DNA from: Candidatus Zymogenus sp.
GTDB lineage: Bacteria > Desulfobacterota > Zymogenia > Zymogenales > Zymogenaceae
NCBI GenBank assembly: GCA_030613285.1
Contig: JAUWME010000203.1
Location: 1-5,087 of the forward strand
Length of the DNA stretch: 5,087 nucleotides
Direction: 5' to 3'
The position numbers and the translations under genes are program-made. This document shows, in pieces, positions 1-4,958 of this stretch. The notes beneath the pieces are model-generated. The model searched no databases, was not told where the DNA came from, and worked only from the letters and a program-made list of their open reading frames with translations. How positions within the stretch are numbered: the first letter of the stretch is position 1; every line of letters starts with the position of its first letter.

Positions 1-230
1 GAAACCGTAAAGAGAACAGGTTGTGTAATTGCAGTCCTGTTGAGCTCATCTTCAGTACCCTCAAACGCAAGCTTTTTAAAATCCATGTGGAGAATGTCCG
101 AGGCCTCTTCAAAGACCAGACGGGCGGATTTAAAATTGTCGCAGATGTCTTTGCCCATCCCTGCAAACTGGGAGCCCTGTCCGGGAAATATAAACGCAAT
201 TTTAGAATCAATGTCCGCTGGACGATTCAC
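1..230 (-). CDS. fabD: Malonyl-CoA:ACP transacylase, 5' part (partial at left edge)
   Basis: FabD moves the malonyl group from coenzyme A to acyl carrier protein in the cytoplasm, supplying the extender unit of type II fatty-acid synthesis. About 76 N-terminal residues are visible. They include IAFIFPGQGSQFAGMGKD near residues 11-28, which holds the GQGSQ oxyanion-hole motif of the acyltransferase family, and ITQPVLFTV near the left edge, typical of the first FabD helices. The catalytic GHSxGE serine motif lies beyond the window. I chose the GTG at 230-228 because a good Shine-Dalgarno, AGAAGGA, sits at 243-237 with a 6-base gap, and an in-frame TGA lies just upstream. The gene follows rpmF by 65 bases and is probably co-transcribed with it. 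A polyketide-type acyltransferase domain is possible in principle, but the N-terminus and the context favour FabD. Confidence 0.93.
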   Translation of the reverse strand, partial: MNRPADIDSKIAFIFPGQGSQFAGMGKDICDNFKSARLVFEEASDILHMDFKKLAFEGTEDELNRTAITQPVLFTV

Positions 231-268
231 CCTGTATCCTTCTCATGAAGCTTAAAAGTGAGAAATTA

Positions 269-289
269 AAAGCAAAAATCTTTTGCTTT
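269..289 (-). terminator. AT-rich perfect hairpin between rpmF and fabD
   Basis: A perfect 9-base inverted repeat, AAAGCAAAA and TTTTGCTTT, is separated by three bases. Read leftward it is followed by TAATTTC. Only two pairs per stem are G-C, so it would be a weak terminator, more likely a partial attenuator or an RNA-processing or stability element that sets fabD expression relative to rpmF. No experiment-like evidence is available from the sequence alone. Confidence 0.35.
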
Positions 290-295
290 CAGGTG

Positions 296-478
296 CTAAT
301 CCTCATCGATCTCTATCACCTCACGGTCTTTGTAAAAACCGCAATGTGAACACACTTCATGGGGAGGTTTTACTTCACCACAGTTTTGACACAATGATCG
401 CGCAAAAGTTTTAACGGATTGATGAGTCCTCCTTTTGTCACGCCTCGATCTTGAATGCTTTCTCTTTGGAACAGCCAT
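296..478 (-). CDS. rpmF: 50S ribosomal protein L32 (zinc-ribbon form)
   Basis: L32 is a small protein of the large ribosomal subunit near the peptidyl-transferase side. The 60-residue product has the usual length. It begins with the classic MAVPKRKHSRSRRDKRR basic tail and has a zinc ribbon formed by C30-x2-C33 and C43-x2-C46, so this is the zinc-binding (C+) version. The ATG is preceded by AAAGAGGAAAG, a good ribosome binding site about 9 bases upstream. It starts 21 bases after the end of the DUF177 gene, the standard yceD-rpmF pairing, and ends in TAG 65 bases before fabD. Its expression most likely depends on the promoter upstream of the DUF177 gene. Confidence 0.97.
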   Translation of the reverse strand: MAVPKRKHSRSRRDKRRTHQSVKTFARSLCQNCGEVKPPHEVCSHCGFYKDREVIEIDED

Positions 479-499
479 ATTGTTATCTTTCCTCTTTAA

Positions 500-1129
500 T
501 TAATTTCTGTCAATTGTAAAAGCCTTAAGCTTTTCAAACCTTATATCCGTTTTTTTATCCTTGCAACCACACATCTTAACATTTCGATTTTTGCCGCACA
601 TTCCACAAAGCCCAAGGCAACCCTCCCCACAAAGCGGTTTTACCGGCATATGAAGGGATATTTGCTCCGTGATTATCCGACCCAAATCTATCGTATTTCC
701 AGAAAAGAATGTAAGCTCCAACTCCTTCTTGGTAAGCTCAAACTCTTTATCTGTAACTTCTTCTCTTGTTAGCACACTTCTAAATTCAATGTCGCGATTG
801 TGGTCAAACAGCTCGTTGCATCGGCTGCATGTCATCTCGGCCGTTAATACAATCTTTCCCTTTACAATGATATTCTCGTTCGATTGAAAGAGATTTATCC
901 ATCCTCTAAAACCGTTATGAAACGAAAGGTAGGGGTCGCTAATATCTTTTAGAAGCTCATCCTGCCATGAACGCCCGCCGATAACATTGTGCGCCTCAAG
1001 GGGTAAAGCATCCCCTCCCCACCAAGAGCCTTCTCCTTTTGTATAATCGCTCTTGGGCCACCCACCGGGAATTTCAATCGACAACCCACCCTCGGCAATC
1101 TCATCAACTTTGATGGATAGTAAATTCAA
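500..1129 (-). CDS. DUF177/YceD family protein with an internal insertion
   Basis: Members of this family (YceD in E. coli) sit beside rpmF in most bacteria and have been linked to 23S rRNA processing or ribosome assembly. The recognisable parts are the N-terminal strand IKVDEIAEGGLSIEI, the C101-SR-C104 pair, the segment TIDLGRIITEQISLHMPVKPLC, and the cysteine-rich tail with cysteines at about 167, 171, 175, 178, 187 and 189, probably a metal-binding knuckle. The open frame continues to an ATG at 1258. I prefer the TTG at 1129-1127: the family normally starts just before KVDEI, a strong promoter overlaps the extra codons, and a GGGGG tract lies about 5 bases upstream of the TTG. This gives 209 residues against a usual 165-180. 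The excess is mostly residues about 24-52, rich in glycine and tryptophan, inserted before the WQDELL helix. The start is fairly sure but not proven. Confidence 0.88.
   Translation of the reverse strand: MNLLSIKVDEIAEGGLSIEIPGGWPKSDYTKGEGSWWGGDALPLEAHNVIGGRSWQDELLKDISDPYLSFHNGFRGWINLFQSNENIIVKGKIVLTAEMTCSRCNELFDHNRDIEFRSVLTREEVTDKEFELTKKELELTFFSGNTIDLGRIITEQISLHMPVKPLCGEGCLGLCGMCGKNRNVKMCGCKDKKTDIRFEKLKAFTIDRN
999..1056. repeat. Two adjacent inverted repeats inside the DUF177 insertion
   Basis: The first has arms AGGGG (999-1003) and CCCCT (1012-1016) around 8 bases. The second has 8-base perfect arms, CCAAGAGC (1022-1029) and GCTCTTGG (1049-1056), around 19 bases. Both lie within the stretch coding for the residues that the DUF177 family normally lacks. 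They could be the remains of a small palindromic element inserted in frame, or RNA hairpins of no special origin. No flanking target duplication is evident. Confidence 0.45.
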
Positions 1130-1162
1130 CTTGCCCCCACAATATTTCAAAACGTATCTGAA

Positions 1163-1191
1163 TATATATCCAAACCCATTTTCTTTGTCAA
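1163..1191 (-). promoter_or_regulatory. Sigma70-type promoter of the DUF177-rpmF-fabD group
   Basis: On the minus strand TTGACA (1191-1186) is followed after exactly 17 bases by TATATA (1168-1163); TATATT is also available two bases further on. A start of transcription near 1156 would leave a leader of about 27 bases before the TTG start codon at 1129. The promoter lies inside the ATG-started reading of the DUF177 frame, which argues that those 43 extra codons are not translated. Confidence 0.75.
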
Positions 1192-1215
1192 GAAAATTAA
1201 GGCATTTTCCTTGAC
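1187..1215. promoter_or_regulatory. Palindrome joining two divergent -35 elements
   Basis: The arms are GTCAAGAAAAT (1187-1197) and, with one extra C at 1209, ATTTT-CTTGAC (1204-1215), with a 6-base centre. The outer ends of the arms are the two -35 hexamers, one facing left and one facing right. This could bind a dimeric regulator acting on both directions, or simply reflect two -35 boxes back to back; the AAAAT/ATTTT inner match favours a real palindrome. Confidence 0.5.
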
Positions 1216-1239
1216 TAAAGTGAAATATTATATCATAAT
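1211..1239 (+). promoter_or_regulatory. Sigma70-type promoter facing the exported-protein gene
   Basis: TTGACT (1211-1216) is followed after 17 bases by CATAAT (1234-1239). Each hexamer matches five of six consensus bases. Transcription would start near 1246, giving a leader of about 115 bases before the gene at 1361. It is the best rightward candidate in the divergent region; TATATT at 1320-1325 lacks a suitable -35. Confidence 0.6.
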
Positions 1240-1255
1240 ATTCCATAAATTTCAG
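1227..1255 (-). promoter_or_regulatory. Possible second leftward promoter, overlapping the rightward one
   Basis: On the minus strand CTGAAA (1255-1250, four of six) is followed after 17 bases by a perfect TATAAT (1232-1227). It would give a longer transcript for the DUF177 group and would compete physically with the rightward promoter on the same DNA. It is weaker than the TTGACA promoter downstream of it. Confidence 0.35.
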
Positions 1256-1360
1256 CATATTTTCAAACTTTTTTTGAACAATATCTATTATCTGACAACA
1301 AAATAGACCCTGCCAATACTATATTTCTTATTAAACCCCTGCTTAAAGGATTCTAAAAAA

Positions 1361-1762
1361 ATGAAAAAAAGCGCTGTTCTTTTAATTATCGGTTTCACTC
1401 TCTGTTTCATTTCTCTAACTATTTTTCAAAATAACTCCAAGGCTCAAGAAAACCGATGCTCGTTCTCAGGATATCTCTGGGGCAAAGGAGCAAAGGCCAC
1501 ATTCCAAATATATGTAGACAAACAACAGCTTGAACTCACATTCACGTGGCCCCGGGGAACCACCGATTTCAGAATAAAAGCAACAGGCGAAAATAAAGAC
1601 GATATCCTGATACTCCAACCCCTTTCTGAAGGTAACAAACTAACACTCCTTGGCCCCGGTGTCTACTATTTTGAAATATATTCCCAATGGGGCACAGGTT
1701 GTTGGGAGGCGGTGGTCTCACCACCAAAAGAGATAAAAAAACCACAGACCGAAAAAAAATAG
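1361..1762 (+). CDS. Small exported protein of unknown function
   Basis: I do not recognise this 133-residue protein. It begins MKKSAVLLIIGFTLCFISL, a typical Sec signal peptide with a basic start and a hydrophobic core. A likely signal-peptidase I site follows SKA at residue 28, before QE. There is no lipobox cysteine at that point, so a soluble exported product is expected. The mature part, about 105 residues, looks strand-rich (alternating stretches such as ATFQIYVDKQQLELTFTW). It has two cysteines, C33 and C114, near its two ends that could form a disulfide, and a lysine-rich tail after VVSPPKE. The ATG has AAAGGA 10 bases upstream. It stands alone between two divergent or tandem housekeeping groups, with its own candidate promoter at 1211-1239. 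A hairpin GGTGGT-CTC-ACCACC lies in its last codons (1711-1725). It is a real gene by signal peptide and binding site, but its role is unknown. Confidence 0.8.
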   Translation: MKKSAVLLIIGFTLCFISLTIFQNNSKAQENRCSFSGYLWGKGAKATFQIYVDKQQLELTFTWPRGTTDFRIKATGENKDDILILQPLSEGNKLTLLGPGVYYFEIYSQWGTGCWEAVVSPPKEIKKPQTEKK

Positions 1763-1982
1763 GTTCATCCGATTATTGTGTACCTGATTCAAAGGATGAT
1801 ACGTTTTATATAAACATATTTGAGATTAAATAGTAGCTATCAGGAACTTTGGTTCAAACAATTTCCGCTTTTTACTGCAAACCTCAAGTTTCTGATATTC
1901 ATCCTTGACATAAATAGGAATCTACCATCTTCTCCTTCTAATTTGCGGCATACAATAATCGTATAATCCAATAAAAAAAACC

Positions 1983-2011
1983 TTGACATTCTCGTTAAAA
2001 AACACTATATT
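1983..2011 (+). promoter_or_regulatory. Strong sigma70-type promoter of rho
   Basis: A perfect TTGACA (1983-1988) is followed after exactly 17 bases by TATATT (2006-2011, five of six). It is the best promoter match on the plus strand in this window. Transcription would begin near 2018, leaving a leader of about 360 bases before rho, long enough for attenuation of the kind known for rho in E. coli. Confidence 0.78.
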
Positions 2012-2013
2012 AC

Positions 2014-2036
2014 CAACAGTAATTCACATACTGTTG
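2014..2036 (+). promoter_or_regulatory. Palindrome at the predicted rho transcription start
   Basis: Perfect 7-base arms CAACAGT (2014-2020) and ACTGTTG (2030-2036) flank 9 bases. It spans about -4 to +19 of the predicted transcript. Such a position fits either a repressor operator or a hairpin at the 5' end of the RNA that would protect it from decay. The sequence alone cannot tell these apart. Confidence 0.5.
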
Positions 2037-2162
2037 AGATAAAGAGTGATTTCATGGGTCAGCAGTAGTTTCACAAACCAAAGATCAATAATAACCTACG
2101 TTTGAATATTTACCCATTTTAACTATTCTGTCAAATAAATCAATCTAATAGAATATAAGTAA

Positions 2163-2255
2163 ATGAGTTCGGTTGTCCACACAAAAAAAGATGTGGCAGT
2201 TATCTTAAAAGACAATAACAGTGGAAATCGTAGCAGGAAATCCGAAAACCATTAA
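2163..2255 (+). CDS. Possible 30-codon upstream ORF in the rho leader
   Basis: An ATG-started frame encodes a 30-residue hydrophilic peptide beginning MSSVVHTKKDVAVILKDNN and ending KSENH before TAA. It lies wholly inside the predicted rho leader and ends 124 bases before the rho ATG, just where a C-rich stretch begins. Enteric rho genes also carry a short leader ORF (rhoL, about 33 codons), but I see no sequence similarity to it. The binding site is poor (no GGAGG-like run upstream), so translation is uncertain. Confidence 0.3.
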   Translation: MSSVVHTKKDVAVILKDNNSGNRSRKSENH

Positions 2256-2360
2256 CACCTTTTCCCACAAATTCTAAAAAAATATTTTCAAAAGCGCAAA
2301 AAACGATATACTAATTTAATATTCTAAACCTAATCCCGGAGCCAACGGCACCAAAAACCA
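2241..2360 (+). promoter_or_regulatory. C-rich, G-poor stretch, candidate rut site for Rho autoregulation
   Basis: By hand count this 120-base stretch has about 31 C and 9 G on the RNA-like strand, otherwise mostly A and U, and shows no strong hairpin. A C-over-G bubble of unstructured RNA is the usual mark of a Rho utilisation site. Rho is known to limit its own synthesis by terminating within its leader in E. coli. The role here is an inference. Confidence 0.42.
2285..2312 (+). promoter_or_regulatory. Possible second, gene-proximal rho promoter
   Basis: TTTTCA (2285-2290, four of six) is followed after 16 bases by TATACT (2307-2312, five of six). Transcription starting near 2319 would give rho mRNA a leader of about 60 bases and would bypass the upstream leader elements. 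The match is modest and could be chance in AT-rich DNA. Confidence 0.3.
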
Positions 2361-2379
2361 AAAAGGAGACACAGTACAG

Positions 2380-3675
2380 ATGGAAGAAAGCGATCTTGAC
2401 CTTCAAGGCAAGTCCGAAAATGGGGTCATTAATCTGGTTGAGCTGAAAAGCAAAAACATCGACGACATCTACCATATGTCAAAAGAATTTGACATCGAAG
2501 GTGCCAGTGGCATGACCAGACAGGAATTGATCTTCGCCCTACTACAGGCACACACAGAACAAGCTGGCGTAATCTACGGTCAGGGCGTGCTGGAAACACT
2601 TCCCGATGGATTCGGTTTTCTCAGGGCACCCGATTATAATTACCTCCCCGGTCCCGATGACATCTACGTCTCCCCTTCTCAGATAAGGAGATTCTCTCTA
2701 AAAACCGGCGATACAATATCGGGCCAGATTCGCCCTCCAAAGGAATCGGAAAGATACTTTGCTCTACTTAAAGTATCATTGGTCAACAACGCCAATCCTG
2801 ATCTCTCAAGAGAGCGGATAATGTTTGATAACCTCACCCCGATTCACCCCCTCGATAAGTTAGATATGGATTATAAGGCCGATAAATATTCCACAAGACT
2901 TATGGATCTGTTTACACCCATCGGCAAAGGACAGAGGGGACTCATTGTTTCTCCACCCAGAACCGGAAAAACAATCCTTCTTCAAGATATTGCAAATGCC
3001 ATCACCACAAATCACAAAGATGTCATCCTGATTGTGCTTCTTATCGATGAAAGACCCGAAGAGGTAACCGACATGGATCGCTCCGTAGATTGCGAGGTGG
3101 TAAGCTCTACCTTCGACGAACCAGCATCGCGTCACGTTCAAGTAACGGAGATGGTTCTCGAAAAGGCCAAACGCTTGGTGGAGTACAAAAAAGATGTGGT
3201 TATTCTGCTTGACAGCATCACAAGGCTGGCAAGGGCATATAACGCTGTAGTGCCCCCAAGCGGTAAAATCCTCTCTGGAGGTGTCGATTCAAATGCCCTT
3301 TACAAACCCAAACGTTTTTTTGGGGCAGCAAGAAATATAGAACACGGCGGGAGCCTCACGATCATCGCAACAGCGCTTATCGATACAGGGTCAAGGATGG
3401 ACGAGGTTATCTTCGAGGAGTTTAAGGGCACCGGTAACATGGAACTCCATTTAGAGAGGAAACTATCAGACAGAAGAATTTTCCCAGCAATAGACATCAA
3501 CCGCTCTGGTACCAGAAAAGAAGAACTACTTTTGGACGAGGACACACTAAGCCGTGTCTGGCTTTTACGAAAGCTCCTCTCTCCATTAAGTCCGATAGAT
3601 TCGATGGAATTTGTCATCGATAAAATTAAAGGAACAAAAACCAATATCGATTTTCTATCAAACATGAACCAGTAA
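2380..3675 (+). CDS. rho: Transcription termination factor Rho
   Basis: Rho is a hexameric RNA-dependent ATPase that loads on unstructured C-rich RNA and removes RNA polymerase from the template. The 431-residue product is complete and near the usual length of about 420. The N-terminal helical Rho_N segment (about 18-58) leads into the cold-shock-like RNA-binding fold (about 66-135, with DGFGFLR). The ATPase core has Walker A SPPRTGKT (191-198), [12 protein letters not shown] with the catalytic glutamate region (221-232), Walker [11 protein letters not shown] (273-282), the Q-loop GGVDSNAL (300-307), and the R-loop and arginine-finger region [13 protein letters not shown] (349-361). In Walker A, arginine replaces the lysine found in E. 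coli (K181), a common natural variant. The ATG has AAGGAG 11 bases upstream. It heads the rho-rpmE-DUF1385-prfA group and has a long leader that suggests autoregulation. Confidence 0.98.
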   Translation: MEESDLDLQGKSENGVINLVELKSKNIDDIYHMSKEFDIEGASGMTRQELIFALLQAHTEQAGVIYGQGVLETLPDGFGFLRAPDYNYLPGPDDIYVSPSQIRRFSLKTGDTISGQIRPPKESERYFALLKVSLVNNANPDLSRERIMFDNLTPIHPLDKLDMDYKADKYSTRLMDLFTPIGKGQRGLIVSPPRTGKTILLQDIANAITTNHKDVILIVLLIDERPEEVTDMDRSVDCEVVSSTFDEPASRHVQVTEMVLEKAKRLVEYKKDVVILLDSITRLARAYNAVVPPSGKILSGGVDSNALYKPKRFFGAARNIEHGGSLTIIATALIDTGSRMDEVIFEEFKGTGNMELHLERKLSDRRIFPAIDINRSGTRKEELLLDEDTLSRVWLLRKLLSPLSPIDSMEFVIDKIKGTKTNIDFLSNMNQ

Positions 3676-3693
3676 CAAAAAATGTTAAAAACA

Positions 3694-3723
3694 CCCCCTA
3701 TCACTTTTTGGGGGATTTTATTG
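3694..3723 (+). terminator. Probable weak intrinsic terminator or attenuator between rho and rpmE
   Basis: CCCCC (3694-3698) pairs with GGGGG (3710-3714) around 11 bases and is followed by ATTTTATTG. The all-GC stem is short and the U tract is interrupted, so partial termination is likely, with read-through into rpmE. It starts 18 bases after the rho stop. No separate rpmE promoter was found in the 71-base gap, so read-through would be needed for the downstream genes. Confidence 0.5.
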
Positions 3724-3746
3724 TATTAAATGGAGATCAAGTTCAG

Positions 3747-3965
3747 ATGAGACAAGATATTCACCCAAACTACGACAAGGCGAACATAACATGCGCGTGT
3801 GGAAACGAAATTGAAACACGCTCAACACAAAAAGATATTCATGTGGAAATTTGCTCCCAGTGCCACCCTTTCTTTACGGGAAAACAAAAGCTCATTGACT
3901 CTATGGGTCGTGTTGAGAAATTTAGGAAAAAATACAGCAAATTTGAAACTAAAAAAGATTCGTAG
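3747..3965 (+). CDS. rpmE: 50S ribosomal protein L31 (zinc-binding form)
   Basis: L31 is a large-subunit protein that bridges to the small subunit through the 5S/central protuberance region. The 72-residue product starts MRQDIHPNY, matching the family start (MKxxIHPxY). It carries the zinc ligands C16, C18, C36 and C39 (CAC and CSQC), so it is the C+ form, and has the family signature HPFFTGKQK (40-48). The frame is open further up to a TTG at 3708, but that would add 13 residues foreign to L31 and would start inside the terminator hairpin. The ATG at 3747 has TGGAG 11 bases upstream. It ends in TAG 12 bases before the DUF1385 gene. Rho-rpmE is a widespread gene pair. Confidence 0.96.
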   Translation: MRQDIHPNYDKANITCACGNEIETRSTQKDIHVEICSQCHPFFTGKQKLIDSMGRVEKFRKKYSKFETKKDS

Positions 3966-3977
3966 GCATTAAATCGT

Positions 3978-4958
3978 ATGGATAAAATTAAAGTTGGCGG
4001 TCAGGCCGTGATCGAGGGCGTTATGATGCGCTCTCAAAAGGCCATGATCGTTGCGGTTAGAAAAGCTGACGGAACCATCAAAGTAAAAGAAGAAACCGTA
4101 AGCACCCTTGCCGATAAATTCCCAATCCTTAAAAAACCCTTTTTCAGGGGAGTTGTGGTTCTCATCGAATCAATGGTCTACGGCATCGGTGCCCTGACCT
4201 ATTCCGCCAACGAGGCCGTTGAAGAAGAAGCCGAAGATAATGAAAGCGGCGGGGAAATCTCGGCATGGATGACGGCCCTGACCGTTGCTTTTTCCCTCGG
4301 TTTTGCGATACTCCTCTTTGTGGTAATCCCCCACTTTGCCACGCTGTACATCGGCGATGCCCTCACTATAGAAATGGGAATCGACAGCTTCCTGTTTCAT
4401 TTTGTCGATGGCATCTTGAAGGTATCGGTCTTCTTGTTGTACATTGTCTCCATCTCCTTTTTGCCGGACATCAGAAGAGTCTTCATGTATCACGGGGCAG
4501 AGCACAAATCAATCTTCACATACGAGGCAAACGAAGAGCTTTCAGTTGATAACGCAAGGAAACACTCAACCTTTCACCCCAGATGCGGAACGTCTTTTAT
4601 CATCATTGTCCTTTTGATCAGTATCGTCATATTCGCAGTTCTTCTTCCACTGCTTCCAAATTTTTTAGAATCACAAAAGATTCTTAAACACCTCGTCTTC
4701 ATCCTGATTAAAATCCCGCTTCTTATCCCCATCTCTGGAATATCTTACGAGATAATAAAGTTGGCGGGCGAGAAGAGAGACAGCAAAATCCTGAAGGTCA
4801 TTTCAATGCCGGGGATCTGGATTCAAAAAATCACCACGAGAGAACCCACCGACGATCAGGTCGAGGTGGCGCTTTTGGCCCTTTCTAAAACCATAAAGAT
4901 GGAGCTTTCTGCCGGAGTGGGAAGAGCAAACGAAGCAAAAGAAGAGAAGGCCGTATAA
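3978..4958 (+). CDS. DUF1385 family membrane protein (YqhQ-like)
   Basis: The biochemical function of this conserved family is not known to me. The 326-residue product opens with the signature VGGQAVIEGVMMRS (6-19). A soluble domain reaches about 80 and an acidic linker (EEEAEDNESGGE) about 93. There are about four membrane segments, near 97-119, 138-160, 206-227 and 238-258. Between the second and third lies the conserved loop MYHGAEHKSIFTYE (170-183), then HPRCGTSF (200-207); the histidines, glutamate and cysteine could bind a metal or act in catalysis, which is inference. The C-terminal soluble tail contains REPTDDQVEVALLAL, also a family hallmark. It starts 12 bases after rpmE with only a weak binding site (AGG in the rpmE stop region), suggesting coupled translation. 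Its TAA directly abuts the prfA ATG. The constant company of rpmE, prfA and often prmC hints at a link to translation. Confidence 0.93.
   Translation: MDKIKVGGQAVIEGVMMRSQKAMIVAVRKADGTIKVKEETVSTLADKFPILKKPFFRGVVVLIESMVYGIGALTYSANEAVEEEAEDNESGGEISAWMTALTVAFSLGFAILLFVVIPHFATLYIGDALTIEMGIDSFLFHFVDGILKVSVFLLYIVSISFLPDIRRVFMYHGAEHKSIFTYEANEELSVDNARKHSTFHPRCGTSFIIIVLLISIVIFAVLLPLLPNFLESQKILKHLVFILIKIPLLIPISGISYEIIKLAGEKRDSKILKVISMPGIWIQKITTREPTDDQVEVALLALSKTIKMELSAGVGRANEAKEEKAV

Larger units (their letters stand above)
1763..2379. other. Long AT-rich gap with no conserved gene, second part being the rho leader
   Basis: No frame longer than about 30 codons with a plausible start was seen here, and no tRNA or other structured RNA family was recognised. 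The first 200 bases hold only a loose inverted repeat (TCATCC 1765-1770, GGATGA 1794-1799, followed by TACGTTTT), which might be a poor terminator for the preceding gene, plus isolated TTGACA (1905-1910) and TATAAT (1962-1967) boxes lacking partners. From 1983 onward the sequence holds the rho promoter and leader elements described separately. Confidence 0.7.

Noticed and set aside
21..255. Rightward frames at the left edge
   Set aside because: They are antisense to fabD, whose minus-strand reading is clearly a conserved protein.
1711..1725. GGTGGT-CTC-ACCACC hairpin as a terminator of the exported-protein gene
   Set aside because: It lies within the coding region and is followed by A-rich sequence, not a T tract, in both directions.
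1850..1858. GGTTCAAAC resembling a tRNA T-loop
   Set aside because: The flanking bases do not form a T-stem, and no acceptor or anticodon arm could be fitted.
1905..1910. TTGACA box in the intergenic region
   Set aside because: No -10-like hexamer lies 16-18 bases downstream; the sequence there is TCTTCT-like.
1962..1967. Perfect TATAAT box upstream of the rho promoter
   Set aside because: No acceptable -35 lies 16-18 bases upstream (TAATTT at 17) and there is no extended -10 TG.
2054..2068. Four-codon ORF (MGQQ) early in the rho leader
   Set aside because: It is too short to judge, has only a weak binding site, and such frames arise often by chance.
3708..3746. TTG-started extension of rpmE by 13 residues
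   Set aside because: It would begin inside the terminator hairpin, and the added residues do not belong to L31. The ATG at 3747 has its own binding site and the family N-terminus.
4170..4549. Frames overlapping the DUF1385 gene on both strands
   Set aside because: Shadow frames of a well-conserved coding region, without binding sites or recognisable products.
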